Source: SYIM01 sp041182885
GTDB taxonomy: Bacteria; Pseudomonadota; Gammaproteobacteria; Burkholderiales; Burkholderiaceae_E
Assembly (NCBI GenBank): GCA_049423065.1
Contig: JBMSQB010000126.1
Span: 1 to 9,189 of the forward strand
Direction: 5' to 3'
DNA length: 9,189 bases
A program made the position numbers and the translations under genes. The first letter of the stretch is position 1. Each line of letters begins with the position of its first letter. Positions 1 through 6,180 of the stretch are shown piece after piece. The notes under the pieces are model-generated. The model saw nothing but the letters and a program-made list of their open reading frames with translations, was not told where the DNA came from and ran no database searches.

Positions 1-2
1 GG

Positions 3-185
3 CATCACGCATCGCTGCGTATCGACAGCGAGCCAGGCAAGGGCAGCGTGTTCACGCTGCGTTTCCCAGCCCGCCGCCTGGTCGCAGATGCACCAGCGGT
101 TGTCGCCTACGCCGAGTCCCCTTCGGACAACGCTTCCACCGTCACCGACCCGCTGCTCCCGCTCGCGGAGCCCGTCACCAGGTAA
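3..185 (+). CDS. Sensor histidine kinase, C-terminal fragment (5' end outside window)
   Basis: The third forward frame is open from the window start to a TAA at 183-185 and gives 60 residues. It begins HHASLRIDSEPGKGSVFTLRF, which is the last strand-turn-strand of a HATPase_c domain: an I-x-S-x-x-G-x-G-S-x-F pattern containing the G2 box (GKGSVF) that closes over ATP. About 38 residues follow with no recognisable domain, rich in Ala, Pro, Ser and Thr and probably a disordered tail. The kinase would autophosphorylate a histidine upstream of the window and pass the phosphate to a response regulator. Its sensor type and partner cannot be seen. A PhoR-like kinase is possible from the motif style, but this is only a guess. 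It converges with the acyl-CoA dehydrogenase gene, leaving 5 bp between stop codons and no visible terminator. Confidence 0.75.
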   Translation, partial: HHASLRIDSEPGKGSVFTLRFPARRLVADAPAVVAYAESPSDNASTVTDPLLPLAEPVTR

Positions 186-190
186 GCCGC

Positions 191-1339
191 CTAGCTGTTC
201 GCGGCGTACCGCTCCAGGTGCCAGTCGGCATCGCCCATCGTCTGCGCGATCATGGTGAGGCGTTTGAAGGTATGCGCCACCTTCATTTCCTGGGTCATCC
301 CCATGCCACCGTGCAGCTGGATCGCTTCCTGCCCCACATGCCGCGCCGCCTCGGACACCTTCACCTTGGCGGCCGATACGATCCGCATCCGCTCGGCCGC
401 ACCCACTTCGCCACGCGCGGCCGCGTCAACCCGACTGCAGGCAAGCAGCGTGATGGATCGGGCCTGCTCAGCGCTCACAAACATGTCGACCAGCCGGTGC
501 TGAAGCGCCTGGAAACTGCCGATCGGCACACCAAACTGACGACGCGTCTTGAGGTATTCCATCGTGGCAAGGTTGGCCGAGCGCATGGCACCCACGGCCT
601 CCGCGCACGCAAGCACGGTGGCGAAGTCGAGCGCCTCGACAATGGCCTCGTAAGCTTCCCCTGCGGTGCCCAGCAGCGCCGCCGCCGGCAGCTGCACGCC
701 CGAGAGCGTCAGGTCAGCCGCTCGCCGATTGTCCTGGGTACGCATCGTCTGCATCCGCAGGCCGGAGGCCGTCGCATCGACCACGAAGAGCGACAGGCCC
801 GCGGGCTCCGAGGGCTCGCCGGCGGTGCGGGCCGAGACAATGAGCTTGCCTGCGAGCGGCGCATCGAGCGCGAGCGACTTTGCACCGCTCAGGCGCCAGC
901 CGCCCGCGTGCGGCTCGGCCCGCGTACCGACCTGCCCCGGATCGTGCCGCGAATCATGCTCGGCATGTGCAAGCGCAAGAATGAGCCGGCCCTCGGCCAC
1001 AGCGGGCAACAGAGCCTGCCGCTGGGCATCGTTACCCAGGCGCGCGATCAGCCGCGCACCCATCCCCACCGTGGAGACCAACGGCTCAAGCATCAGCGAC
1101 TGCCCCACGATCTCCATGGTGGCGACCATATCCAGCGCGCCGCCATCGAAACCACCGTGTTCGGCCGGCAGCGTGAGCGCGGTCAAGCCCAGTTCGGCCA
1201 GTTGCCGCCAGGCCTCGGCACTGTGGCCGGTCTCGGAGGCAATGATCCGCTTTCGCGCTTCGAAGTCGTAGTGCTGCTCGGCCAGTCGCGCCACTGAATC
1301 GGCGAGCAACTGCTGCTCTTCGGTGTACTGAAAGTCCAT
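191..1339 (-). CDS. Acyl-CoA dehydrogenase, PimD-like subunit lacking the catalytic glutamate
   Basis: This 382-residue protein has the full acyl-CoA dehydrogenase fold: an N-terminal helical domain (MDFQYTEEQQLLADSV), a middle beta domain, and a C-terminal helical domain with FAD-contact motifs RRQFGVPIGSFQALQHRL (267-284) and QLHGGMGMTQE (341-351). The N-terminus and ending resemble the small subunit of pimeloyl-CoA dehydrogenase (PimD family). By hand alignment, the residue matching the isovaleryl-CoA dehydrogenase base Glu254 is Ala240 (LDFATVLA), and the residue matching the MCAD base Glu376 is Met368. Both usual positions of the catalytic base are therefore empty. Known alpha2beta2 acyl-CoA dehydrogenases (for example the mycobacterial ChsE pairs) pair a catalytic chain with an inactive one, and this looks like the inactive one. 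The gene begins 2 bp after the stop of the upstream dehydrogenase, so the two are almost certainly co-transcribed and probably translationally coupled. The substrate is unknown; dicarboxyl-CoA or a cyclic or branched acyl-CoA is plausible. Confidence 0.93.
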   Translation of the reverse strand: MDFQYTEEQQLLADSVARLAEQHYDFEARKRIIASETGHSAEAWRQLAELGLTALTLPAEHGGFDGGALDMVATMEIVGQSLMLEPLVSTVGMGARLIARLGNDAQRQALLPAVAEGRLILALAHAEHDSRHDPGQVGTRAEPHAGGWRLSGAKSLALDAPLAGKLIVSARTAGEPSEPAGLSLFVVDATASGLRMQTMRTQDNRRAADLTLSGVQLPAAALLGTAGEAYEAIVEALDFATVLACAEAVGAMRSANLATMEYLKTRRQFGVPIGSFQALQHRLVDMFVSAEQARSITLLACSRVDAAARGEVGAAERMRIVSAAKVKVSEAARHVGQEAIQLHGGMGMTQEMKVAHTFKRLTMIAQTMGDADWHLERYAANS

Positions 1340-1341
1340 GT

Positions 1342-2520
1342 TCAGAGCCCCAGGGCCATCTTGGCGAAGATGTTGCGCTGGATCTCGTTTGATCCGGCGT
1401 AGATGGAAGTCTTGCGGAAATTGAAGTAGCGCGAGGCCGATGAGGCCATGAAATCGTCGAACCCGTCGTAGCGGATTGGCTTGAATGCCTGCGCGCGCGG
1501 ACCGACCGCCTGCATCATCAGTTCGGTGATCGCCTGCTGAATCTCGGTACCGCGAATCTTGAGCATGGAGACCTCGGGCCCGATCTTTCCGTTTCGCCGC
1601 ATGTCGTCCAGAAAGCGCATGTTGGTGATTTCCAGCGCCATCAGTTCGATTTCCACGCGGGACAGGCGGTCGCGGAATCGCACATCGTGAAGGAGCGGCT
1701 GACCACGCACGAGGGTACGCGAAGCGAGCTCGCGGAGCCGCAAAAGCTCGCGCCGCGACTGACCGATCCGGCCGGTATTGAGCCGCTCGTGGCCCAGCAG
1801 ATATTTGGCCACGGTCCAGCCCTGATTTTCCTCATGGACCAGGTTTTCCACCGGGACGCGAACGTCGTCGAAAAATACTTCGTTGACCTCGTGGCCCTCA
1901 TCCAGCAGGATGAGCGGACGCACCGTGATGCCCGGCGTGTTCATGTCGATCAAAAGAAAGCTGATGCCCTCCTGGCGCTTGGCGGTGCCGCTGTCGGTTC
2001 TCACCAGGCAGAAGATCCAGTCGCCATAATGGCCAAGCGTGGTCCAGATCTTTTGGCCGTTCACCACATACTCGTCGCCACGGCGCTCGGCCCGGGTTTT
2101 GAGCGAGGCCAGGTCCGACCCCGACCCCGGCTCCGAATAGCCCTGACACCAGAAATCGTCACCGTTGTAGATGCGTGGAAGGAAACGTTTTTTCTGCGCC
2201 TCGGTACCAAACCGCAACAACACCTGAGCGCACATCGTGACGCCAAAGGGCACCACTGGAGGCGCCCCCGCCATCGCGGTTTCCTCCTCGAAAATGTACC
2301 GCTCCACCGCCGACCAGCCCGTTCCCCCCCATTCAACCGGCCACGCCGGCGCCACCCAGCCGCGCGCGGCGAGCGTGCGGTGCCAGCGGAGCAGGTCCTC
2401 TTTGGAAAGCTCCTGGTAATCGAGCACCTTGGAACGGAGGTCATCGGGCAGATTGGCAGACAGCCAGCCGCGTACCTCGTCGCGAAACGACAATTCCTGT
2501 TCGGAAAAATTCAGATCCAT
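1342..2520 (-). CDS. Acyl-CoA dehydrogenase, PimC-like catalytic subunit
   Basis: This 392-residue FAD-dependent acyl-CoA dehydrogenase would introduce a 2,3-double bond into an acyl-CoA and pass electrons to ETF. Visible motifs are the flavin/substrate segment CQGYSEPGSGSDLASLKTRA (125-144), the beta-domain stretch NGQKIWTT (154-161), and the C-terminal YAGSNEIQRNIFAK (374-387). The MCAD-type base position in that last motif is Ala375. However, GHERLN (243-248) places Glu245 at the position of the isovaleryl-CoA dehydrogenase base, and close to that reported for mycobacterial ChsE4. The protein resembles PimC, the large subunit of pimeloyl-CoA dehydrogenase, and its operon partner downstream resembles PimD. 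The start is supported by a GGGAG ribosome binding site 5 nt upstream of ATG. It is the first gene of its operon and diverges from rfbB across 167 bp. A seven-C run at 2324-2330 (seven Gs on the coding strand) leaves the frame intact. Confidence 0.95.
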   Translation of the reverse strand: MDLNFSEQELSFRDEVRGWLSANLPDDLRSKVLDYQELSKEDLLRWHRTLAARGWVAPAWPVEWGGTGWSAVERYIFEEETAMAGAPPVVPFGVTMCAQVLLRFGTEAQKKRFLPRIYNGDDFWCQGYSEPGSGSDLASLKTRAERRGDEYVVNGQKIWTTLGHYGDWIFCLVRTDSGTAKRQEGISFLLIDMNTPGITVRPLILLDEGHEVNEVFFDDVRVPVENLVHEENQGWTVAKYLLGHERLNTGRIGQSRRELLRLRELASRTLVRGQPLLHDVRFRDRLSRVEIELMALEITNMRFLDDMRRNGKIGPEVSMLKIRGTEIQQAITELMMQAVGPRAQAFKPIRYDGFDDFMASSASRYFNFRKTSIYAGSNEIQRNIFAKMALGL

Positions 2521-2525
2521 GGTGA

Positions 2526-2530
2526 CTCCC
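2526..2530 (-). promoter_or_regulatory. Ribosome binding site of the PimC-like gene
   Basis: The minus strand reads GGGAG, then 5 nt, then ATG (2518-2520). The spacing is good for a Shine-Dalgarno site and supports the chosen start. Confidence 0.6.
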
Positions 2531-2640
2531 GTGGCCGGCGCCGCAGCCAGCTGTTCCTTGCGAATGCGCCCAGTTTAATGCCGGCCAAGCTTCCTGCGCA
2601 GGGTCGCCGGGCGACCGCGCGGGTTGGGGAACAGGGACGC

Positions 2641-2646
2641 TACAAT
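2641..2646 (+). promoter_or_regulatory. Candidate -10 box upstream of rfbB
   Basis: TACAAT differs from the consensus TATAAT by one base and lies 42 nt before the rfbB ATG. That would give a 5' leader of about 35 nt containing AGGA at 2678-2681. At 17-bp spacing the -35 position is only CGCGGG; TTGGGG at 2624-2629 is too close (11 bp). A sigma-70-type promoter is plausible, but the evidence is weak. Confidence 0.35.
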
Positions 2647-2687
2647 CGGTTCCCTACCGCCCTCGGGTTCAAACACCAGGACGCTCC

Positions 2688-3755
2688 ATGATCATCGTGA
2701 CCGGCGGCGCCGGCTTCATCGGCTCGAATTTCGTATTGGACTGGCTCACCGCTTCGGACGAACCGGTGCTGGTGCTGGATTCGCTCAGCTATGCGGGCAA
2801 TCTCGGCAACCTGCGCTCGCTCCAGGGCGACGCCCGGTTCGAGTTTGTGCGGGGCGACATCGGCGACCGCGCGCTGGTGGATGCGCTCCTTGCGCGCTGC
2901 CAGCCCCGGGCGCTGGTGCACTTTGCCGCGGAAAGCCATGTTGATCGCTCGATCCATGGTCCGGCTGCGTTCATGCGGTCCAACATCGAGGGCACCTTCA
3001 CGCTGCTCGAGGCCACACGCGCATGGTGGTCAACCCTTCCCGCGCCCGCGCGCGAGGGCTTTCGCTTTCTGCATGTGTCCACCGACGAGGTCTATGGCAC
3101 GCTCGCTCCGTCCGACCCGGCCTTCAGCGAAACCACGCCCTACGCGCCCAACAGCCCGTATGCCGCCTCGAAGGCCGCCTCCGACCATCTGGTGCGCGCC
3201 TGGCACCACACTTACGGGCTGCCGGTACTCACCACCAACTGCTCCAACAACTACGGCCCCTACCAGTTCCCGGAAAAGCTCATTCCGCTCATGATCGTGA
3301 ACGCCCTGGCGGGCAAGCCCCTGCCGGTCTATGGCGACGGCATGCAGATCCGCGACTGGCTCTATGTGGGCGATCACTGCAGCGCGGTGCGTCGCGTGCT
3401 CGAAGCGGGCCGACTCGGTGAGACCTACAACATCGGTGGCCACAACGAGAAGGCCAATATCGAGATCGTCCGCACGGTGTGCGCGCTCCTCGACGCGCGC
3501 CGCCCCGACCCCGCAGGTCCGCGAAGCCGCCTCATCACCTACGTCACCGATCGACCCGGCCATGATCGCCGCTACGCGATCAACGCGGGCAAGATCGAAC
3601 GTGAATTGGGCTGGCGTCCGGCCGAAACATTCGATTCGGGTATCGCCCGCACCATCGACTGGTATCTCGCCCATCCCGACTGGATCGCGGGCGTACAGAG
3701 CGGCGCTTACCGCGAGTGGATCGACACGCAATACGGCAGCCGCAAGAGCGCCTGA
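2688..3755 (+). CDS. rfbB: dTDP-glucose 4,6-dehydratase
   Basis: This 355-residue extended short-chain dehydrogenase/reductase catalyses step 2 of dTDP-L-rhamnose synthesis, converting dTDP-D-glucose to dTDP-4-dehydro-6-deoxy-D-glucose with bound NAD. The Rossmann motif TGGAGFIGSNF is at 5-15, AAESHVDRS at 80-88, and the dehydratase signature STDEVYG at 131-137, giving the catalytic Thr132-Asp133-Glu134 triad. The Tyr158-x3-Lys162 pair lies in YAASKAAS, NNYGPYQFPEKLIP is at 187-200 and DRPGHDRRY at 288-296. Length and motif order are typical of RfbB/RmlB. The ATG has an AGGA Shine-Dalgarno element 6 nt upstream (2678-2681). It is the first gene of the four-gene operon, and rfbA follows after 27 nt. 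The closely related UDP-sugar epimerases lack the TDE signature, so the assignment is firm. Confidence 0.97.
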   Translation: MIIVTGGAGFIGSNFVLDWLTASDEPVLVLDSLSYAGNLGNLRSLQGDARFEFVRGDIGDRALVDALLARCQPRALVHFAAESHVDRSIHGPAAFMRSNIEGTFTLLEATRAWWSTLPAPAREGFRFLHVSTDEVYGTLAPSDPAFSETTPYAPNSPYAASKAASDHLVRAWHHTYGLPVLTTNCSNNYGPYQFPEKLIPLMIVNALAGKPLPVYGDGMQIRDWLYVGDHCSAVRRVLEAGRLGETYNIGGHNEKANIEIVRTVCALLDARRPDPAGPRSRLITYVTDRPGHDRRYAINAGKIERELGWRPAETFDSGIARTIDWYLAHPDWIAGVQSGAYREWIDTQYGSRKSA

Positions 3756-3782
3756 CTCCTCTCTCCAACCACGCCCTTGTCC

Positions 3783-4691
3783 ATGCCAATCAAACCCACA
3801 CGCGCTGCCACCCGCCGCCGCGGCATCATCCTCGCCGGCGGTTCGGGCACCCGGCTCCACCCGCTCACGCTTGCAGTCTCAAAGCAGCTGATGCCGGTGT
3901 ATGACAAGCCGATGATTTATTACCCGCTGTCGGTGCTGATGCTGGCCGGTATCAGGGAGATCCTGGTGATCTCCACGCCCCACGACTTGCCAGGCTTCAG
4001 ACGGCTGCTGGGAGATGGATCGGCGTGGGGTCTGTCACTGTCCTACGCCGAGCAGCCAAGCCCCGACGGGTTGGCGCAGGCCTTTCATATCGGGGCAGAT
4101 TTCGTGGGCGACGGGCCGTCCGCGCTGGTGCTGGGCGACAACCTCTTTCATGGTCACGACCTGATGCGTCGTCTGGCGGCAGCCGACGTACAGACGTCGG
4201 GCGCCACCGTATTCGCCTACCCCGTGACCGATCCCGAACGCTATGGCGTGGTCGAGTTTGACGAGGCGGGCCATGCGATTTCCATCGAGGAAAAGCCCTC
4301 GAAACCGCGCAGCCGCTATGCGGTCACCGGTCTGTATTTCTATGACCAGCAGGTGGTCGAGATTGCGCGCGATCTCAAACCGTCGGCGCGCGGCGAACTC
4401 GAAATCACCGACCTGAACCGCATCTACCTCGAACGTGGTCAGCTTGATGTGCAGGTGCTGGGCCGCGGCGACGCCTGGCTGGATACCGGCACGCATGATT
4501 CGCTGATCGAGGCAGCCCAGTTCATCCAGACCCTGGAAAAGCGTCAGGGCCTCAAGGTGGCCTGCCCCGAGGAAATTGCCTGGCGCCAGGGATGGATCGA
4601 CGATGCTGCCCTGCGCGCACTTGCCCGGCCGCTCGCCAAAAGCGGCTATGGCGCTTACCTCGAGCGACTGCTCGAGCATCAGGTCTTCTGA
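3783..4691 (+). CDS. rfbA: Glucose-1-phosphate thymidylyltransferase
   Basis: This enzyme catalyses step 1 of the pathway: glucose-1-phosphate plus dTTP gives dTDP-glucose and pyrophosphate. The protein has 302 residues from the ATG. The nucleotidyltransferase signature GGSGTRLHP is at 19-27, followed by SKQLMPVYDKPMIYYPLS (33-50), LGDN with the metal-binding Asp119 (117-120), EKP (170-172), GELEITDLN (204-212) and WLDTGTH with Asp234 (232-238). It matches RfbA/RmlA along its whole length, with about eight extra basic residues at the N-terminus (TRAATRRR). An in-frame TTG two codons upstream (3777) could also start translation. Neither start has a clear Shine-Dalgarno sequence, and ATG is preferred by codon. 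The gap to rfbC is 9 nt. RmlA enzymes are usually feedback-inhibited by dTDP-rhamnose; this is family knowledge and cannot be seen here. Confidence 0.96.
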   Translation: MPIKPTRAATRRRGIILAGGSGTRLHPLTLAVSKQLMPVYDKPMIYYPLSVLMLAGIREILVISTPHDLPGFRRLLGDGSAWGLSLSYAEQPSPDGLAQAFHIGADFVGDGPSALVLGDNLFHGHDLMRRLAAADVQTSGATVFAYPVTDPERYGVVEFDEAGHAISIEEKPSKPRSRYAVTGLYFYDQQVVEIARDLKPSARGELEITDLNRIYLERGQLDVQVLGRGDAWLDTGTHDSLIEAAQFIQTLEKRQGLKVACPEEIAWRQGWIDDAALRALARPLAKSGYGAYLERLLEHQVF

Positions 4692-4700
4692 AAGCGCTCC

Positions 4701-5252
4701 ATGACCATCATCCCCAGCCCGCAGTTGCCCGATGTCCTGATCGTCGAGCCCAAGGTATTCGGCGACGCGCGAGGGTTCTTTTTCGAAAGTTTCAACGCGC
4801 GCGTGTTCCAGGACCGAACCGGACTCGCCCCGCAGTTTGTACAGGACAACCACTCGCGCTCATCACGGGGGGTGCTCCGTGGGCTCCACTATCAGATCCG
4901 TCAGCCCCAGGGCAAACTGGTGCGCGTGGTGCGGGGTCGGGTGTTCGACGTGGCCGTTGATCTGCGCCGCTCATCGCCAGGCTTTGGCCGCTGGGCGGGC
5001 TGGGAGCTGAGCGAGGACAACCAGCGGCAGATCTGGATCCCGCCAGGATTCGGGCACGGCTTTGTGGTGCTGTCCGAGTCGGCGGATTTTCTTTACAAGA
5101 CCACCGACTACTACGCACCCGAGCATGAGCGGTGTCTGCTCTGGAACGATGCGTCAGTGGGGGTGCAGTGGCCAACCGACGGACTTTCACTCACGCTGTC
5201 CGACAAGGACAGGCGCGGGCTACCCCTGGCGCACTGCGAATGTTTTGAGTGA
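4701..5252 (+). CDS. rfbC: dTDP-4-dehydrorhamnose 3,5-epimerase
   Basis: This 183-residue cupin-fold epimerase catalyses step 3, inverting C3 and C5 of the 4-keto sugar to give dTDP-4-dehydro-L-rhamnose. The core motif RGVLRGLHYQ holds the catalytic base His63. Lys72 (GKLVRVVRG), Tyr132 (FLYKTTDYY) and Asp170 match the active-site set known from the Salmonella enzyme. Other typical segments are FFFESFNARVF (26-36) and IWIPPGFGHGF (111-121). The length is normal for RfbC (about 180-185). The gene starts 9 nt after the rfbA stop, with only a weak purine stretch (GAAAG) as a ribosome binding site, which suggests coupled translation. Its stop is just upstream of the preferred rfbD start. Confidence 0.96.
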   Translation: MTIIPSPQLPDVLIVEPKVFGDARGFFFESFNARVFQDRTGLAPQFVQDNHSRSSRGVLRGLHYQIRQPQGKLVRVVRGRVFDVAVDLRRSSPGFGRWAGWELSEDNQRQIWIPPGFGHGFVVLSESADFLYKTTDYYAPEHERCLLWNDASVGVQWPTDGLSLTLSDKDRRGLPLAHCECFE

Positions 5253-5259
5253 GCGAGCC

Positions 5260-6180
5260 GTGAAGTCCCGCAAGCCGCAGCTCCTGCTCCTCGGCGCCAC
5301 CGGACAGGTGGGCTGGGAGCTGGCCCGAAGCCTGCAGCCGCTCGGCGAGGTGGTGCTTGCCGATCGGCGTATTGCCAATTTCGACAATCCCGATTCACTG
5401 GCCGCATGCGTAGCGCGCTCAGCCCCCGACGTGATCGTGAACGCCGCGGCCTACACCGCAGTTGACCAGGCCGAACAGGACGAGGCGATTGCGCTCCGGA
5501 TCAACGGCGAGGCACCACGCGTGCTCGCGCAGGCGGCGCAGCGAGCTCGCGCGCTCCTCATCCACTACTCCACCGACTATGTGTTTGCCGGCACGGGCGA
5601 ACGCGCCTGGCAACCCGAAGACCCGGTCGACCCGCAAAACGCCTACGGCCGCACCAAGCTCGCCGGCGAACAGTCAATCGCCGCAATCGGCGGTGACTGG
5701 TTGGTGTTTCGTACCAGTTGGGTCTATGCCTCGCGTGGCCGGAACTTCGTGCGCACCATGCTCAAACTGGGTACGGAACGGGAGCGACTGCGCGTGGTGG
5801 CCGACCAGATCGGCGCCCCCACCTCGGCACGCCTGATCGCAGACGCCACAGCGCAAGCGCTCGCGGTCGCGCTCGCCGAGCGACGCGAAGGCCGCTTCCA
5901 GAGTGCAGTGCATCATCTTTGCGCAGCCGGGCATACCAGCTGGCACGGCTTTGCCGAGGCGCTCTTTGAGCGCTGGCAGGTGCTGTCGCCCGAATCACCG
6001 CTCGCGCTTCGCGCGCTCGAGGCAATTGCCTCGAGCGAGTACCCGACGCCCGCGAAACGCCCGCTCAATTCGCGGCTGGATTGTGCAGCGTTCGAGCATC
6101 GCTTCGGCTTGACGCTTCCCCCCTGGCAGCGGGGGCTGGACACGGTTCTCCAGGAACTCGCCGCCGCTAGCGGCCGTTAA
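5260..6180 (+). CDS. rfbD: dTDP-4-dehydrorhamnose reductase
   Basis: This 306-residue short-chain dehydrogenase catalyses the last step, NAD(P)H-dependent reduction to dTDP-L-rhamnose. Visible motifs are the nucleotide-binding GATGQVG (12-18), NAAAYTAVD (61-69), STDYVF (104-109), the Tyr129-x3-Lys133 catalytic pair (YGRTK) and RTSWVY (151-156). I chose GTG at 5260, which places the glycine motif at residue 12 and gives the usual family length. A TTG at 5245 inside rfbC is an alternative. The frame stays open far upstream inside rfbC, but that region does not resemble RfbD. The coding sequence contains a perfect 24-bp palindrome at 6014-6037. The last 14 nt overlap the 3' end of the convergent enoyl-CoA hydratase-family gene. 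Confidence 0.95.
   Translation: MKSRKPQLLLLGATGQVGWELARSLQPLGEVVLADRRIANFDNPDSLAACVARSAPDVIVNAAAYTAVDQAEQDEAIALRINGEAPRVLAQAAQRARALLIHYSTDYVFAGTGERAWQPEDPVDPQNAYGRTKLAGEQSIAAIGGDWLVFRTSWVYASRGRNFVRTMLKLGTERERLRVVADQIGAPTSARLIADATAQALAVALAERREGRFQSAVHHLCAAGHTSWHGFAEALFERWQVLSPESPLALRALEAIASSEYPTPAKRPLNSRLDCAAFEHRFGLTLPPWQRGLDTVLQELAAASGR
6014..6037. repeat. Perfect 24-bp palindrome inside rfbD
   Basis: The half-site CGCTCGAGGCAA is followed directly by its exact reverse complement, with the centre between 6025 and 6026. It covers codons 252-260 (ALEAIASSE) of rfbD. Pairing stops at 6013 and 6038. With no spacer it would form a cruciform or RNA hairpin only with a small melted centre. Its function is unknown. 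Confidence 0.85.

Larger units (their letters stand above)
2521..2687. promoter_or_regulatory. Divergent intergenic region between acyl-CoA dehydrogenase operon and rfb operon
   Basis: These 167 bp separate two divergently transcribed operons, so they should hold both promoters. A perfect 10-bp palindrome, CCTGCGCAGG, lies at 2593-2602 and could be an operator half or a chance event. A TACAAT box lies at 2641-2646 (listed separately). I find no convincing promoter for the minus strand and no small ORF. Confidence 0.5.

Noticed and set aside
218..1297. Long forward-strand open frame (359 codons) opposite the PimD-like gene
   Set aside because: It is antisense to a clear acyl-CoA dehydrogenase. 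The translation is rich in Arg, His and Gly with no domain, as expected for a GC-rich shadow frame.
2324..2330. Seven-C run as a phase-variation tract in the PimC-like gene
   Set aside because: The reading frame is intact across it, encoding EWGGTG (63-68), and a metabolic dehydrogenase is an unlikely phase-variable gene. A run of seven is not long for this GC content.
1687..2691. Long forward-strand open frame opposite the PimC-like gene and running into rfbB
   Set aside because: It is antisense to a well-supported gene, crosses a promoter region and shows no protein family.
3030..3860. 276-codon minus-strand frame opposite rfbB
   Set aside because: This is a shadow of rfbB with no recognisable motif; the real gene has all its catalytic residues.
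4035..4853. 272-codon minus-strand frame across rfbA and rfbC
   Set aside because: It spans the boundary of two firmly identified genes on the other strand and has no family features.
5062..5259. Extended N-terminus for rfbD starting inside rfbC
   Set aside because: The extra 66 residues do not resemble RfbD. The glycine-rich motif is normally near residue 10, which fits GTG 5260.
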